From: Ptychodera flava
Lineage: Eukaryota; Hemichordata; Enteropneusta; Ptychoderidae
DNA length: 64,000 bases
NCBI RefSeq assembly: GCF_041260155.1
Contig: NC_091933.1
Span: 31,365,933-31,429,932 of the forward strand
Direction: 5' to 3'
The stretch's first letter is position 1; each line of letters begins with the position of its first letter. Under the pieces are notes generated by a model. The model did no database searches. It saw only the letters and a program-made list of their open reading frames with translations, and had not been told where the DNA came from. Made by a program: the position numbers and the translations under genes. This document shows positions 11,566-24,550 of this stretch, piece after piece.

Positions 11566-13025
11566 TGGTATTTCTCTTTAGTCGGCTGGCTGAGCTGAAT
11601 TATCCACCTTAATTCTCTGAACTAAGTGCTGGTAACTGAGATGAAAGTAAACAACGTTTTATTAAATGTTGTAAACATAGAATATTCTGGGTCAGTCTTG
11701 TCTACCTTGGTAATCAGAAGAAGTTATCGCCGACGTATCTTTCAAAACGGCGACCAACACTGACTAATACCCGAGAGGCACAGTCCGTCTCGCTATAGAC
11801 ATTGGGTTGCTTACAAGTAGCACTGACAACAACAATGCAAAAGTCGTTTGTTTCAGAGACAGTTAGTAACGGGAAAACCACATTATATAGCCAGATTTGT
11901 ATAACAAAGTTACACAGACAGACTTCCCAGTGGATATATCTTTTAAGAAGGACTTATCCGTTTGCGGCTTCTGAGAGAGATACTTTCGCGATGATAAATT
12001 TCACTTTTGTTAACAAGACGATTCGACATGAGCAACAAGAACTTACCTTTTTTATTCATGGCAATGTCTATATCAGATTTTGCTCGATGTAGTGAATTTT
12101 CGACCCCAGCTTTCTTAAATGCACTTTATTATCCCCTGCCACCCATCAATCTTTCCGCAGCGAAGCTTCAGGACAGTTTAATTTTTGTGGCTCCTTCTGG
12201 AGAAAACGCAGGTTAAAGTACACTACTTATTTTACGAATTTTCAGATATTAAATAAAATCCTTTCTTTCCAGTTGTCTCTCAGGCTCGCGAAGGCGGACG
12301 TTCAACAGCTTTTTTGGACTAAACTTCAAGGCTGTACAGGAATCAGCCCGCTTAGCTCATGGTCGTACATCACTGTGTTCAACTGTGTTCCGATTTTAAC
12401 ATTCACTGAGTTTTAGAATTTTTAATTTTGGTCAGACAAGTTACTTTCGTGTAATGTTCCTTTCCTCTGTAAAGAAACGTTTTCTTTCAATTTGGGATGT
12501 TAATGAATCTACTCATTGCCAGGCCGATTTTAATGAACAATCACGATGAATAACAATAATTATTACACCTCACGTATTATTCAGGTACTGTGATTGGCTG
12601 AGCCTCACTCACGTGATATAGAACAAAAAGTGATAGAACATGGCTTAGGTGATATAGCCCTGTCGCGTGCGCTGATATAGCCCTGTCGCGTGCAGTGATA
12701 TAGCCCGCTACCACGTTCTGGAATACCGCGCGTCCTTTCTGCGCGTACCACATCATCGCGTACATTTGCTTGGTATTTTCTGTAAAGCAATGGCTTTTGA
12801 AAAGGTACAAGACATTAGCTCGACCTGAAGTACACGACGACGTTTAGTACATTAAACGAGAAAAGCTTGAACAACACTCTCTTCGTTTTTAGACGTTAAT
12901 TCAACTTCATGTAACATTACGATCGAGCAACAAATAGAACATTTCACTGTTGCGAGTCTCGATCGACACTTGACTGCATTCTGAGCAAAGTTTCGAAAAC
13001 AAGTGTTTGTTCGGTGTAATAAAAT
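11566..13025. other. Intergenic with small tandem repeat
   Basis: No gene recognised. At about 12,651-12,706 the motif GATATAGCCCTGTCGCGTGC occurs twice in direct tandem and a third time in shortened form, beside a TGATTGGCTGAGCC motif near 12,592. This resembles the decayed end of a GC-rich palindromic repeat like those at 13.03 and 45.2 kb. Confidence 0.4.
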
Positions 13026-13208
13026 TAATGACACACGCTAGCGCGGGCAAGATCACGATTAGTTGCCTGCCCTCGGGCTGGTGCTCATGACGGTAATATT
13101 GATGATACCCTCGCCTTCGGCTCGGGCATCATCAATATTACCGTCATGAGCACCATCCCTTGGGCGGGCAACAAATCGTGATCTTGCCCTTGCTTGCGTG
13201 TGTTATTA
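13026..13208. mobile_element. Hairpin MITE, nearly perfect palindrome
   Basis: Two arms of about 80 bp are inverted copies of each other around a short centre (CTCGCCTTCGGCTCG near 13,110). Outer ends read TAATGACACACGC and, inverted, TAATAACACACGC. A half-element with the same sequence occurs at 61,770-61,860, which shows it is a dispersed family. No coding capacity. Confidence 0.85.
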
Positions 13209-15089
13209 TTTAACAATAACAATAACAATATCTCTCAGCAATTCAATTAACCTTTCTGGTATCTTGCTATTTATTGTCATAAATGACTTATAAAAGCATA
13301 CATGTACATATCGGCAAATGGAAAGAAATATACCACTCAGTTATGAAGCTACTCTCTGTCACAGATATTATAATACATATAGCACACTTTTTAATTCTAA
13401 ACGGAAAACAATGTTAAAGATGTCAATGTTTGGATCATATGGTGTTATATATTGTACACGTTTTTTACATGCGGAGTACTCCTGCCACCGACATAAACAA
13501 CGTGTTCACTTGCAAAATTCTGTAAGCTTCGGTGGGAACCACCGGGAGAGGATTTTATCTCCGCTTCTCACTTGGAGACTTAATTGTAAATACAAAAAAT
13601 ACCACTTGAACCACAGGCTGAGTTCGTAATACCGCGGTATTTTTGGAATTCGACGCAACAAAACCTATACAAATAAAGATACAAGATATGATATCTGAAA
13701 ACAAAATATGCTAAAAATGTAAGAAAATGCAATTCGAAACCACGTGTTGCATGTTATGACGCTCAATAATAAACAGTTCGCAGTTGAAGACTATTCGGAA
13801 AGATAACAAAGACATCTAATGTGACGCACACATATAACACTGCGTATGTAGTCAATAAGATTAGCTAATACTGTAGTTTTGTAATCTGTCCTTGAGCGAT
13901 AGCAAAGCACTGAGACTCATCTCCAAGGGACCGATGTTGCTGTTGGAAACTGATTATTAACCTAGATTAGCTTTTGTCAGTGATCTGATAAACTAACTGT
14001 TCACCTTTGTTTGATAGATTTAAGTTGCTCGATCTCAACAACTACCGCTCCACTGAAAGAATTTGGCTTCTTACCTTGTGAGGGAGGTCTTTCCTGAATA
14101 TGTTCGCTATATGAGAAGATAAACAACAGAGAAGCGAAACTCAAAATTTATATTTCATTTACTTGTTGTGTTACCTTCCAAATGAGCAGAGCAGAAGACA
14201 ATCAACGCAAGGACTTTCGGATTATGCTCAATAATGATGGGCACTATAACTGCGCACGCTCAATGAAGGCCACTTGAAGTGGCGTATCGTGACTCAATAT
14301 CACTTCATCTAGTTTGGAAACACTTAATGAGATACCTGGAAGACAGGTTTTATTAATAACGCCATGACATGGCGATTATAAGGACTATATGACGTCGACG
14401 TACATCTGTAAGGTTAGGTAATCATGACGTCACGCCACTCATCATACGTAACAGGAACTTGAACAGCAGTTTACAAAACACGAAAACGGATATACTGCGC
14501 ATTGAAGGCTGTCTTCTAGATCTGATGCCGAGCAATGGGTTTAATCTGCAGTGTAACTGTGCTTTGAAGTTACCATTGGCATTTAAGATTCCGTGAACAT
14601 GAATGAGACGAATGATGCATGTACTACTCGTGACAAACCAGACCATGTCATGTACCTGTGCACAGATAATACTCAATAGTGGCATGCTCGGGGGGACCAT
14701 TTACAATACCCCTCGCATTTTTGAGAAAGCATATATATTTGGTAGGTATATTAGCAAAAAAATAACTTGATGCAAGTATTAATGCATGCATCCTTTCCAC
14801 ACACGCCTAAGCTACGCCTGCATGTCTTTCCGACAGTACCTGCGCCCTCAACGACGAAACCGACTACAGCTGGTCCTGCTCGATCATCTGGCTTATGCAA
14901 AGTAAGGTGAAAACTACTCTTTGACAGTTGCGGAAAACAATTTCATTGGATGAAATAGCAAAAAATCGCAAAAAACCTGTGACCTTCCTTATCATGACAG
15001 CGTTTCCATGTTGTCTAACACCCGTTGAGCAAACTTGGAAAATGTTGAAAGAATGCTGGATAGGACGCGCTAGTACCTTAAAATCAACT

Positions 15090-15240
15090 TAAAGCGGCAG
15101 TGTTCAATCCCTTGTTCTCACATTATTTGATGTTGACATTGACTGTTCACGTGATTATGGCCTTTTGTTCTCCTTTAAAAGTTGTGCACGGTTAACCGCC
15201 TTGCTCTAAGATAAAGCTGACAGAAAATATGCTCCTTTAA
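15090..15240 (+). repeat. Dispersed repeat, copy 1
   Basis: Shares ordered motifs (CAATCCC...TTGACATTGACTGTT...GATAAAGCTGACAGA...GCTCCTTT/GCCCCTTT) with 19,715-19,845 in the same orientation. The two flank the first LRR gene and are probably remnants of an old duplication or a dispersed element. Confidence 0.55.
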
Positions 15241-17693
15241 AACCGACACCACCATGTCACCATTAAATCATCATCAAATAATGGCTATCTATAACAAACG
15301 GTTAATGCAGTGCACGCGTAGCGATGTCCTATTTAGCGTTCGTGGTGGATACTGAGACGGAATTTCATGAGAGAAAAAGAACACCAAAACACGACGATTT
15401 TGTTTTTGTGAGCCCATCACACGCATTTCTCTCTATACCGCTCTCTCTATCGTAGATGCTAGTCGTTTTGCTTGGGTATATGATTCAATTGATCGACTCG
15501 GAAAACAATGTAGATGGACTGAAAGTCGCTGATGAACCGTGCGTGGTACATTCCAAACAAACTGACAAAATTCAGGTCATAAAAATCACTAAAATCACTT
15601 ATATAGTTTCAAATCCTACGGGAAAATTACAAAAGATGGGACTTCTGTCATGTGTTAAGCAGATAAATGACCACATCATGATTTTAGAAAATCATCGAAA
15701 AATGCCTAATCGAACATTGTCCAAGGACATCATCGTACTTTAAGAAACGTTTATATCTGTAGCGAATGGGACCAAGTTAATATAGGGGTAAACGGGGCTT
15801 TAGGGTCACGAGCTACCAGTCAAACTGAACAAAGCTTTCGGTTTGTCTGACAATGACATGCAGTTGTATGAAAAACTTGTGCGAGTTTCATCCGCCAATG
15901 TCATCGAAAGAGGGCGCAGTAATGCATCACTTGTATATTCATTTCGGAGATTTGCAAATTATATCAAAACATCGATTGTAACAATAAAACGAAGGAAAAT
16001 GTCTCCTTTAGGAAAGAACGTAAGATTGTAAGATCAGTCAGAGCAAACGGAGAGACTGTGACTAGCCTCATGTCGACTGCCAAAATGAGAAAAACGCTAC
16101 TTGCACGTCAGTGCAAAAGTGAAACGTACACAAATGGAAGATTGGTAGATGGACGTCAAAACACAAAACAATTGAACAGGGACTTATTAATTAGCCTCAC
16201 AATGAGTATGGGTTACACATTATCTATGTATTTTAAAGTTTGCGAAAGCTATGATGCAAGAAAATGCCCAGTTTTGATGTTTCGAGTGAAATGTCTGGTG
16301 TCCTGCAGGCCCTATAGAGAGATTCGTTAATGTATAGCAGACGCAACACCGCCAAACAGATTGCACTTCGTAAAACACCCTGCGAGAATTTTACAGTATA
16401 AAACTCCTGCGACAGTTGCCCCGGAAATCACTTGTATATTGCCTGGAACATATGTGTTTCTGCATCGAAACGATCAATTTTGCAAACAAGTGACCTACCC
16501 ACCTTGATATGTAAGAGAAAACAACGGTGAAAAATACAAGATGCTCAGTGTTAGTCAATAACTTGATGACCAGATCTAGAATATTATCAATATTGGCGTT
16601 ACAAGCACTTTGTAAAAATATGACGTTGGGAATAATTGGATCACTGCACAGTACCTAAAGACCAAATATGAAAATCACTGAAACAAAGATCAAATGACAG
16701 ACTCCTTAATAGAAATAATTTTCGACTGATTTTTGATTAAAAGTAATCCCCAAAATCTGCATATGCAAATACCGTCATTATCGGTTCATCTGTAAAAAAA
16801 CACACGCAAGAACATTCACACCAACTTCGAAAGCAATGACGTCAGCGATTTCAAACAAACGAGAATAAACGAGAATACTAAAACGAGAATACTGACTAGA
16901 AATGTATGCAAATATTGTCGTCAGTTTAATCCATCTATAGTACTCATTGCTACAAAGCTGCACGCGAATTTGATATCTGTCTATAACAAGTGGCCATTGA
17001 GAAAATGATGCTTTGATAAAAAAAGGAAGGAAACAAATTAAAAATAAAAATGTACAAATATCATGGCCATTTGACAAAAGTGAAAAATATCGTACCTAAG
17101 AACCGATAGACCGAATTTGAAAAACAAAAACAAAAACATTTTGGAAAGCAAAAGAAAAAAACGAAGTTTCAAAGAATGAGGAAGTTGGTGGGGAGAATGG
17201 GGAAAATCATTTACAATTTAGACTCATCGCGCTTCAGAGAGTTGCATTACAGCACTGAGTTAAGCTGGCCCTTAAGCTGTACAACTGATTCTTTATGTTT
17301 CCTGAGATATTTACAACTCTGACCTCAAGATAACCTTTCTTGTTGTCAGACTCTCAAGGTTGAACGTACTGTGTATATTGTATATAAAACTGTAAGAGGG
17401 TAATGTTATCAGGGCAATCACATGAAGGTGACGTAATCAGGAAGTGCTTGAAACGATACCCTGCCATGTCTGACTCTGAATAGAATGAGACGAAACTTTA
17501 AGAATATTCTGATAGATGTAAAGAGGAAGCCTTGTTGTGTTTGATAGCGATGAAACCGTCTGTAAAATTTGTCACGTCGGGGATCACCGGACATGTAACT
17601 CTAAACTTCGTATTTTCTGATGACCTCTTAAAGGTGCTTTTTTCCATGTGTACACTAATATAGCTATGTTTTAGTGCAAGCCTTTGGTATTGT

Positions 17694-17699
17694 CACGTG
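17694..17699. promoter_or_regulatory. CACGTG E-box upstream of LRR copy 1
   Basis: CACGTG 149 bp before the ATG at 17,843. The same hexamer occurs at 128-205 bp upstream of copies 2, 4, 5 and 7 (28,469; 46,354; 51,996; 59,298), suggesting a shared proximal element. Copies 4, 5 and 7 are related by duplication, so they are not independent evidence. Confidence 0.35.
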
Positions 17700-17842
17700 A
17701 CAACAAGGAAGCATAAAATAAAACATAAAATGAAAATAAAAGATCTTTCAGTAACTGTGAAACCTTTTCCGACTGCCAAACGTGGACTTGCTGACTGCGA
17801 GGCAACAGTTCATGAACACTTCGGACGCAAGTTTTTATTGCT

Positions 17843-18835
17843 ATGGATTCTGTGAAGAGATCCGCCATTTTGTTGTCATGTTTGTTGTGTGTCTTGGCGC
17901 CTTCTGTACGTGGAAGATGTATTCCGGCTACAGACGTTACTTGTGCCAAGAATTGCAAATGTGAGTACTGCAGCAATCAAAGGACGTTCGATGGCCTAAA
18001 ATGCGATTGCAGCTTTAACGATTTCAGCGTGGTACCGAGAGACGTGCCGACTAACACAACTTTTCTGAAGTTATTGAAGAACAGCATAGCCAGGTTGAGG
18101 AATTCAGAGTTTTTAAGTCTTGGAATTTTGGAACGCCTTGATCTAAGTCACAACTTTTTGGACAGCAACGAGATCGATGGCAACGCTTTTGTTGGGCTCG
18201 AAAAGTTGAGAATACAAAGTCTTGAATTTAATAGAGCTCTTAAAGCGATCTCCGGTGAATGGTTTCGGCCATTAAAAAATCTTTGGAAACTTGATCTTGA
18301 AAGCGCAAGTGTTGAAATAATTTCAGAAGATGCTTTCAGATTCCTCGGGAAGTTGACATACTTAATACTCCGTGACAATAGAATAAAGAAGATCGAACCA
18401 TCCCTCTTCCGAGATTTGTCTTCGTTACAGAAAGTTCTGCTCCAAGTAAACCAGTTGAAAACACTCCCTCCTGACATGTTCAATGGCTCCAAAAGCATTG
18501 ACGAACTTAACGTGGCCAGTAACAAACTCATCACCATCCTTCCGGCTTCTGGACTTCAAAATATGGAGAACTTGAAACGACTGTCGGTGTACCAGAATCC
18601 CTTGGACTGTGGCTGTGATCTAGTGTGGTTTCGCCAGTGGATTGACACCAATGACGTCATCGTGAAACCTCACAACACCACATGTGCATCGGGAGTAAAT
18701 CTGATGAAGTTCAGTCCGAATGATCTGCAGTGTGAGTTTCCCGTCGTCATGGTGACTTCCGTGTCCTTAATCGGATTCATCGCCGTTTGCGCTGCGATGG
18801 TAGTAATATTCAACAATATATGGAGAATAAGGTAA
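17843..18835 (+). CDS. LRR transmembrane protein, array copy 1
   Basis: A 330-residue type I membrane protein. Signal peptide about 1-24 (SAILLSCLLCVLAPSVRG). A Cys-rich N-terminal cap (CX7CX3CXCX2CX10C, about 26-55) is followed by seven LRRs of about 24 residues (about 70-250), then an LRRCT cap (NPLDCGCDLVWFRQW ... TTCASG ... DLQC). One TM helix spans about 300-323 and the protein ends N-N-I-W-R-I-R. The stop TAA is part of AAG|GTAAGG, a strong splice donor, so the cytoplasmic tail is probably encoded by later exon(s) and this frame is one variable-type exon. Ligand unknown; a role in recognition or adhesion is inferred from architecture only. An upstream ATG in another frame (17,782) is not supported. 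Confidence 0.87.
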   Translation: MDSVKRSAILLSCLLCVLAPSVRGRCIPATDVTCAKNCKCEYCSNQRTFDGLKCDCSFNDFSVVPRDVPTNTTFLKLLKNSIARLRNSEFLSLGILERLDLSHNFLDSNEIDGNAFVGLEKLRIQSLEFNRALKAISGEWFRPLKNLWKLDLESASVEIISEDAFRFLGKLTYLILRDNRIKKIEPSLFRDLSSLQKVLLQVNQLKTLPPDMFNGSKSIDELNVASNKLITILPASGLQNMENLKRLSVYQNPLDCGCDLVWFRQWIDTNDVIVKPHNTTCASGVNLMKFSPNDLQCEFPVVMVTSVSLIGFIAVCAAMVVIFNNIWRIR

Positions 18836-18837
18836 GG
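18829..18837 (+). other. 5' splice donor overlapping the stop, LRR copy 1
   Basis: Reads ATAAG|GTAAGG with the exon end at 18,831, after the second base of a codon (phase 2). The in-frame TAA stop consists of donor bases +2 to +4. Confidence 0.7.
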
Positions 18838-19714
18838 CATTTTTCTCTGACCCAGACAAGAAGTATTAATGAACAAGTCAATGGTTATATGCAAACGACA
18901 ACAAATATTTTGAAGCGATGAGAATTAGATGAAATGAAAGGGACATTGCTAGTAACAATTTTTCTTCATTAATTTTGTTCCACAAGTATATCCTTTCCAA
19001 AAGCATGTCGAAATCAAAACTACCATCTTAACTGCATACGGTGTATACAGTATGCAAAGTTTTCTTTTGCTAAATTCATTTTAGTCCGGGTTAAGGTTGT
19101 TCCCATGAAAAATGCGGAAAAGTACACACATATATATGCTGTGTTGACGTGCTGAACACTTTGTATTGCGACGTGACATTGGGAGGAGAACAATACATTG
19201 TATTTTAAAAACAGAACAAACATGGTGGAATATATATAAACAGCTACAGTAACGGGACTTACAGCAACAAATCAAAAAGCCGCAAGCTGACGTAATTACT
19301 CCTGACAGGAAAGTCTATGCATGTTTATACCAATGTTATCGGTACTTTTTATTGTATGAAATGATTCGTGTTTATAGTTATAAAATAATCATCTGACCAT
19401 CACGGAGTATTCAGTAATTTCCCCCGGAGGTTTCAGTCTCATATCAGTCTCATTTCCGTAGTGCGACATTTGAATAGCATTAGAGAAAAAAATGTTTCAA
19501 AATTTGAGGCCGCTTCGAGAACCCTGTGTATTTTTTTACAGCTGTGCAAATATGGAAATATATTATTAAGAAAGAAAGTAAAAAGACATGTGATGTCTGA
19601 AAAGAATTTGTGTTTAAGAAGCGGAGTCTGCAGGTCGTGTCTCCTTGTCGTGTGTATTATCCTTGTTCCTGTTGCACAGAGCAAGGTATTCATGCTCTCA
19701 TTTAAACAATTTAA

Positions 19715-19845
19715 TGGACCAATCCTCAATCCCTGGTTCTTGTATTAGTGGTTCTTGACATTGACTGTTTATATGATTTTAAGTCCTTTATTTACCTTTG
19801 AAATTGCTCAGGGATAAAGCTGACAGAGAAACTGCCCCTTTCAGC
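19715..19845 (+). repeat. Dispersed repeat, copy 2
   Basis: Diverged partner of 15,090-15,240, sharing TTGACATTGACTGTT and GATAAAGCTGACAGA in the same order and strand. Confidence 0.55.
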
Positions 19846-20727
19846 GTTCAGTTTCCGTTTATTGAAATTCAGATCATAGACCAGAAATTACTTGATTTCG
19901 GTATTTACGTCTCACATTGACAAATGTCTGATTAGCAATGACAAGGTGTGTTTCGAGAAACAGAATGAAACAAATCTCTCTTTTTGCTTGAAACAACAGT
20001 CATGTCGAAAACTGAAACTTTAGCACAAGGATTACAATTGATGTACTCGCACGTATATTCAGAAAAATATCATAGATATATTTATATTATAATTTTGTAT
20101 TTTTGTGGATTTTTGAGATGAGAAGAGAGATCGGGGACGCTATTCTAAATTAAAGTAAATATACACAATACAGTCAAGCACATGTGGAAGACTAATTGCT
20201 TTTGTGCTTTGGAAGCATTGCGTCTTGTCTCCTATTACACTGTGTACATAACTTGTGTTTTCCTCGTATCCTTAACATATGATACTTGTGTATACCTAAG
20301 CTTTACTTTTTTCCTGGAAAGTTGATTCCCCCTGCGAAAAAATACTTTACCAGGTATTTTCCTCAAATAATTCAAAAAGTGAATTTGAAAGCGTTTACTA
20401 GTTTGCTATATTTTGGTAAAGGTGCACCGTTTCAAAGTTATCAATTTTTTTCAAGTGAACTTTGTGACCTCAAAACGTCGATTTTTGGCTGACTTTTTGA
20501 AGAAGGAAATGCAGTTTTCTTTGTTACTTGTGTACATGTTGCCTGGTTGAGGGAGCGTTATTTTTACTTTAGTGTTTCCAAGGATAGTGATTTACAGATG
20601 CATAGCAGGAAAAGGAAATTTGAGAAGAAAGAACGTTAATGCAGATTCCGGAATAAAACTTAGCGACATTTTCTAATTCCGAATATCAAGAATTTTAAAG
20701 TCTCGCTATCTCGGCGGTTTTATGCTG

Positions 20728-20944
20728 AACACGATTGGAACTAATTTGGGATAATTGGATGATGAAGTCTTGTCTGTTTTATCTGCAAATGTAAGCTCTT
20801 CTGCGTTTCTTTTCAAGCTACACACTTGTTTTCATGAGTAATTTTTAATATTGCAACATTCAGCTATATATAGGGCACCTAACACTTTTGAGAAATTTGA
20901 AAAATATGAAAATCCAATTATCCCAAATTAATTCCAATCGTGTT
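20728..20944. mobile_element. MITE with 33-bp terminal inverted repeats
   Basis: Arms 20,728-20,760 and 20,912-20,944 are inverted repeats with one mismatch (AACACGATTGGAA..., ...GGGATAATTGGAT). The 217-bp interval has no coding capacity. A related single arm (CCAATTATGCCAAATTAATT...) is found at about 55,279-55,315 inside another element. Confidence 0.75.
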
Positions 20945-23689
20945 GCTATCAGTATTTCATCTGAAGACGCTTCAAAACAAACGTTTCACACCCTTCAAAG
21001 GACAGTTGAAGATCATCATCATCCTATTGTCAACGACACTGCAAATTTGTAACGTGTTTTTGTACACAGATTGATCCGTGCTAATGGAGCTGAGACTTGG
21101 TGTCTACATCAGACCAAAAAATGTCTATTTGTCATTAAACAATCCAGTTCATCAAAATTAACCAGAACATACCAATTTTCAACGGTTCGGAAAGCATATC
21201 ATTTAACAGTCATTATCAGCCTATACAGGAGAGCTAGCGACGCTCTAATACGGACCAAAGGGGCCCTAACAAGACTTATGATTTCAGCTCTATGGTATTT
21301 TAGATACATCCAAATAATGGTGGTCCAATCTTAAAATATCAGGTAATCAGACGCTCACTATAAAATTATCAAAGCATTATGGAACTGTAGTCAAGAGGCA
21401 GTGTAGTCTAGATTGCATTGTGTCATTTGTAGTTTTCGGTTTTTCCTCTTTTCTTCTTCTGAAGCTCAATATAGTATATTACAGTTCATGCAGTTGTCCC
21501 AAACTTGTTCCGGTTGCGTTGATAATGTTTCATCTGCTCGGGCCATCAATAAGTATACCTAAATATGCCTAATGTGTATACGTATAATTTATTTACCTTG
21601 AAAGGCGCCCTCAGACAGGCTCTGATTTCTGCCATAAGGAGGGTTTGGTTCCGAGTTTTTCTGCATGTGGTCCAAAAAATCTTCATTATCGTCTTTTATG
21701 TTAACAGTGATACACTCATAGTTTTTGAATTCCTAGCTTCAAGTTTGTGACTGTCCCTGACTTCAACATCCTTCACTAAAATCTTGTAGGTTTATCTTTA
21801 CTGGGTTTTCATTGAGTGTTTTTCAATTAATTATTGCTATGATTCCTCCCCCGTAAAGAATGTAAAGAATCTTACCAATAGGCATTGACATTACGCTTGA
21901 ACATTCACGAAGGTATACGACGTTTCGCGAAGGTGGCAAAATTTTCTAGGACAAGCCGTGAACTCGAAACCTTCCGGAATGAACTGTTCGTTAATTTTAA
22001 AGGATGTATAATTTCTATGTCGGCATCTGTCTTATGATGCAATCAAATACAATCGCTGTTCCTGGATATTCGAGAGTGAACGGAATATGACCCGTATTTG
22101 TGCTGTCGCTTGCGATTTTGTAAGTGCGATTTGCTACATGTATTTCTATTTGAATCACAATACTCTTTACAAATATGGTGAATATTACTTTTTCCTAGTC
22201 GTGACATAGACGATAGAGTTAAGACTGTCTATGGCCGTGACCACATTTGTTGATAATTCGGGTATATACCGGGATAAGTCTTTCGAACAGGATTGACAAA
22301 ATTAGGCGACATGACAGAATGGACCAAGATATGACAACAAAACAACTCCACGAACGAAGTAAATCCACACGGATTCTTTCCGTATTCGAAAAGTAAACGG
22401 AAAGTCATACACAATGTTTGACTGGTAATCGAACAGACAAGACAAGAATAATCATGGAAGAAAGTAGTCACATTAAATAACAACGCACACAAACAACTTC
22501 ACAAAGCAAAAATATTGAAGAGGGTGTCTAAAGTGACAAAGGTGAAAAGAATTCGAAATGTGTAAAACAGAACAGATGAGCGAACCCACGTGAAACATCA
22601 TTTAGGTTAAAAAAACAGATTTTGCCTTCATCTCTAGAAACTGAAACTTTTCACAAGATGACATCCGAGACGATTTGTCTGGCATGAGGCCTGCTGGCGC
22701 TCTTGTCGTATAGATGACACGATCTGGAGATCATTAACACACACCATTGACAACAACTATCAGATTTGCTAAATTTATCAATGAAGACACATTAACAATT
22801 TTAATAAATAAATATATTTTACGTCACACTTGGATTATTAGATAATTATAAGATGCACGCCAAAAGAAGGCCCCGGAATTCGAAATCTTTCCATTTCCGG
22901 GTGCTGACATCAAGTTGAGCCACAGGTCAAATATGATAATCTTATTGTGGACCTCTGGAAAATGATCCCATAGAACTGGGATCCAGCAGAAAATATCCAT
23001 GCGCAAGCGATATTCGGAAACATACTATTGTTTTTTTCAAACATTCATTATCCTTCTTTAAAGATTACAGGTTTGATAAACGCGCTTGAATATGAAAATC
23101 ATAAACTTACCTGTTGACGAGTCATCCTTCCGAGGATTCACTACTTGGTTGTCGATGACAAAAATGTTTCAGTGATATAGCTGAAGCACCTTCCAGTGCT
23201 TGACAAGTGCACTATTGTCGTTTCACCCCATTCGAACTCTAAGCAGTTTATAACAAAATTTGAGTAACACGACCAACTGTCTGCTGGAGAGGTTACCTCA
23301 GCCAACTGCCTCCACCAAAGATACGCGTAGAACACACTGGTATACATTTGTTTCAATTCTCTTGATGCACTGAGCGGAAAACAGTGATCAAGTCTCGGAG
23401 AGAAGGGCGGACAAAGTTTGATCTTACCAATACAGCTACTCGTGCGATACGTTCAGCAAAGAAAGATCTATTTTAATAGCACCCCATCGTCATTTGTTAG
23501 CACATTTCTGAATTTGAAGCTTTGCAAATGAAATGAACGTTCACGAGAAGTTCGAAGAGAAAAGGGAGCGGCCGGCTGTTTAATCAGCTAGATATACTGG
23601 TAAATGCACTTTATACAGAAAATAACGAATCAAATCCAGTACACAATCTGAAAAGTGAATCGCGGCTGGAGGCTTTAAAGAGACACTCG

Positions 23690-24550
23690 TCACACAACTT
23701 ACACATAGCTCAACTACACACGCTACCCGATAACACACCTCAAACTACTGACCTGCTACAACAACTCATTCGTAGAAGTGGTAGGACCGCGTACACAGCA
23801 TGAAGTAGAGTAGTCTTTCATGGCATCGTCATATTCCATAGTTTCCGGGTGGCTACCAGTACCTCTGTTTGCTAACTCCACCATTTTGTAATGCTGTTCT
23901 GGTTATTCTTCCCGTCCGAGCACGGTCCATCCGGTATCCCCAAATGTGACCGGAGGAACACAAACAAAATCTAAAACGTCGTTAAATCGCAAACTTTGGC
24001 CGCACGAACCCAACTGCTGAGTACTCCTTTGTATTGTATTCCAAGCTGGCATTTCTAAACTTGCCATCACGCCGGGCAGACGATTGCATACGGGACAAAG
24101 TGACGTCATCCATCTCATTGCAAATTTCGCATTGGGCGCGTTGATACAAACAAAAACACGTGCAAAACGAGAATGTACGTCAGCGCACGTGTTTATATTT
24201 GAATCTCGTCACATGACCAGGTAGGTGCACAAGACCGTAAAACACCGCAGTTGCGAGATGAGTCGTGCGTCTGTGTACAGACAGGGCAACTTATAAATAT
24301 CTCACAGAAATGCGTGTAACCCTAGGCCTGTACGTGTTTGTACACGTGTTTCTGTTTACAACAGTGTAAGGAAAGCAATGCAGAATGAAATAACCCTGTT
24401 TACATAGTAATCAATCATATCAGAAGTTCCACACTTCAAAATTAGAATTATGAAACAGTGATCGGGTTTCCCAGGAAGTGAATTTCAGGGTTATGACGCA
24501 CTCCCTATAACCGCTAACACGGCAACATGAACCCTATCGGTGAAAGAAAG
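23690..24550 (+). repeat. Diverged intergenic duplication, copy 1
   Basis: Shares ordered blocks with 31,100-31,950: ACACGCTACCC/ACACGTTACCC, CATCAAACTA-like segments, a GTCGTGCG...GTGTGCAGACAGG-type block and AACCCTAGGCCT/AACCTAGGCCT. The blocks precede LRR copies 2 and 3 respectively, so the duplication unit of the array included several kb of 5' DNA. Confidence 0.55.

Larger units (their letters stand above)
13209..17842. other. Intergenic before the LRR array, no recognised gene
   Basis: Short open frames at 15,456-15,743, 15,843-16,031, 16,058-16,330 (plus) and 16,778-17,077 (minus) have no recognisable domain. A diverged dispersed repeat at about 15,090-15,240 (containing TTGACATTGACTGTT and GATAAAGCTGACAGA) recurs at 19,715-19,845. 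The last 200 bp should contain the promoter of the first LRR gene. Confidence 0.45.
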
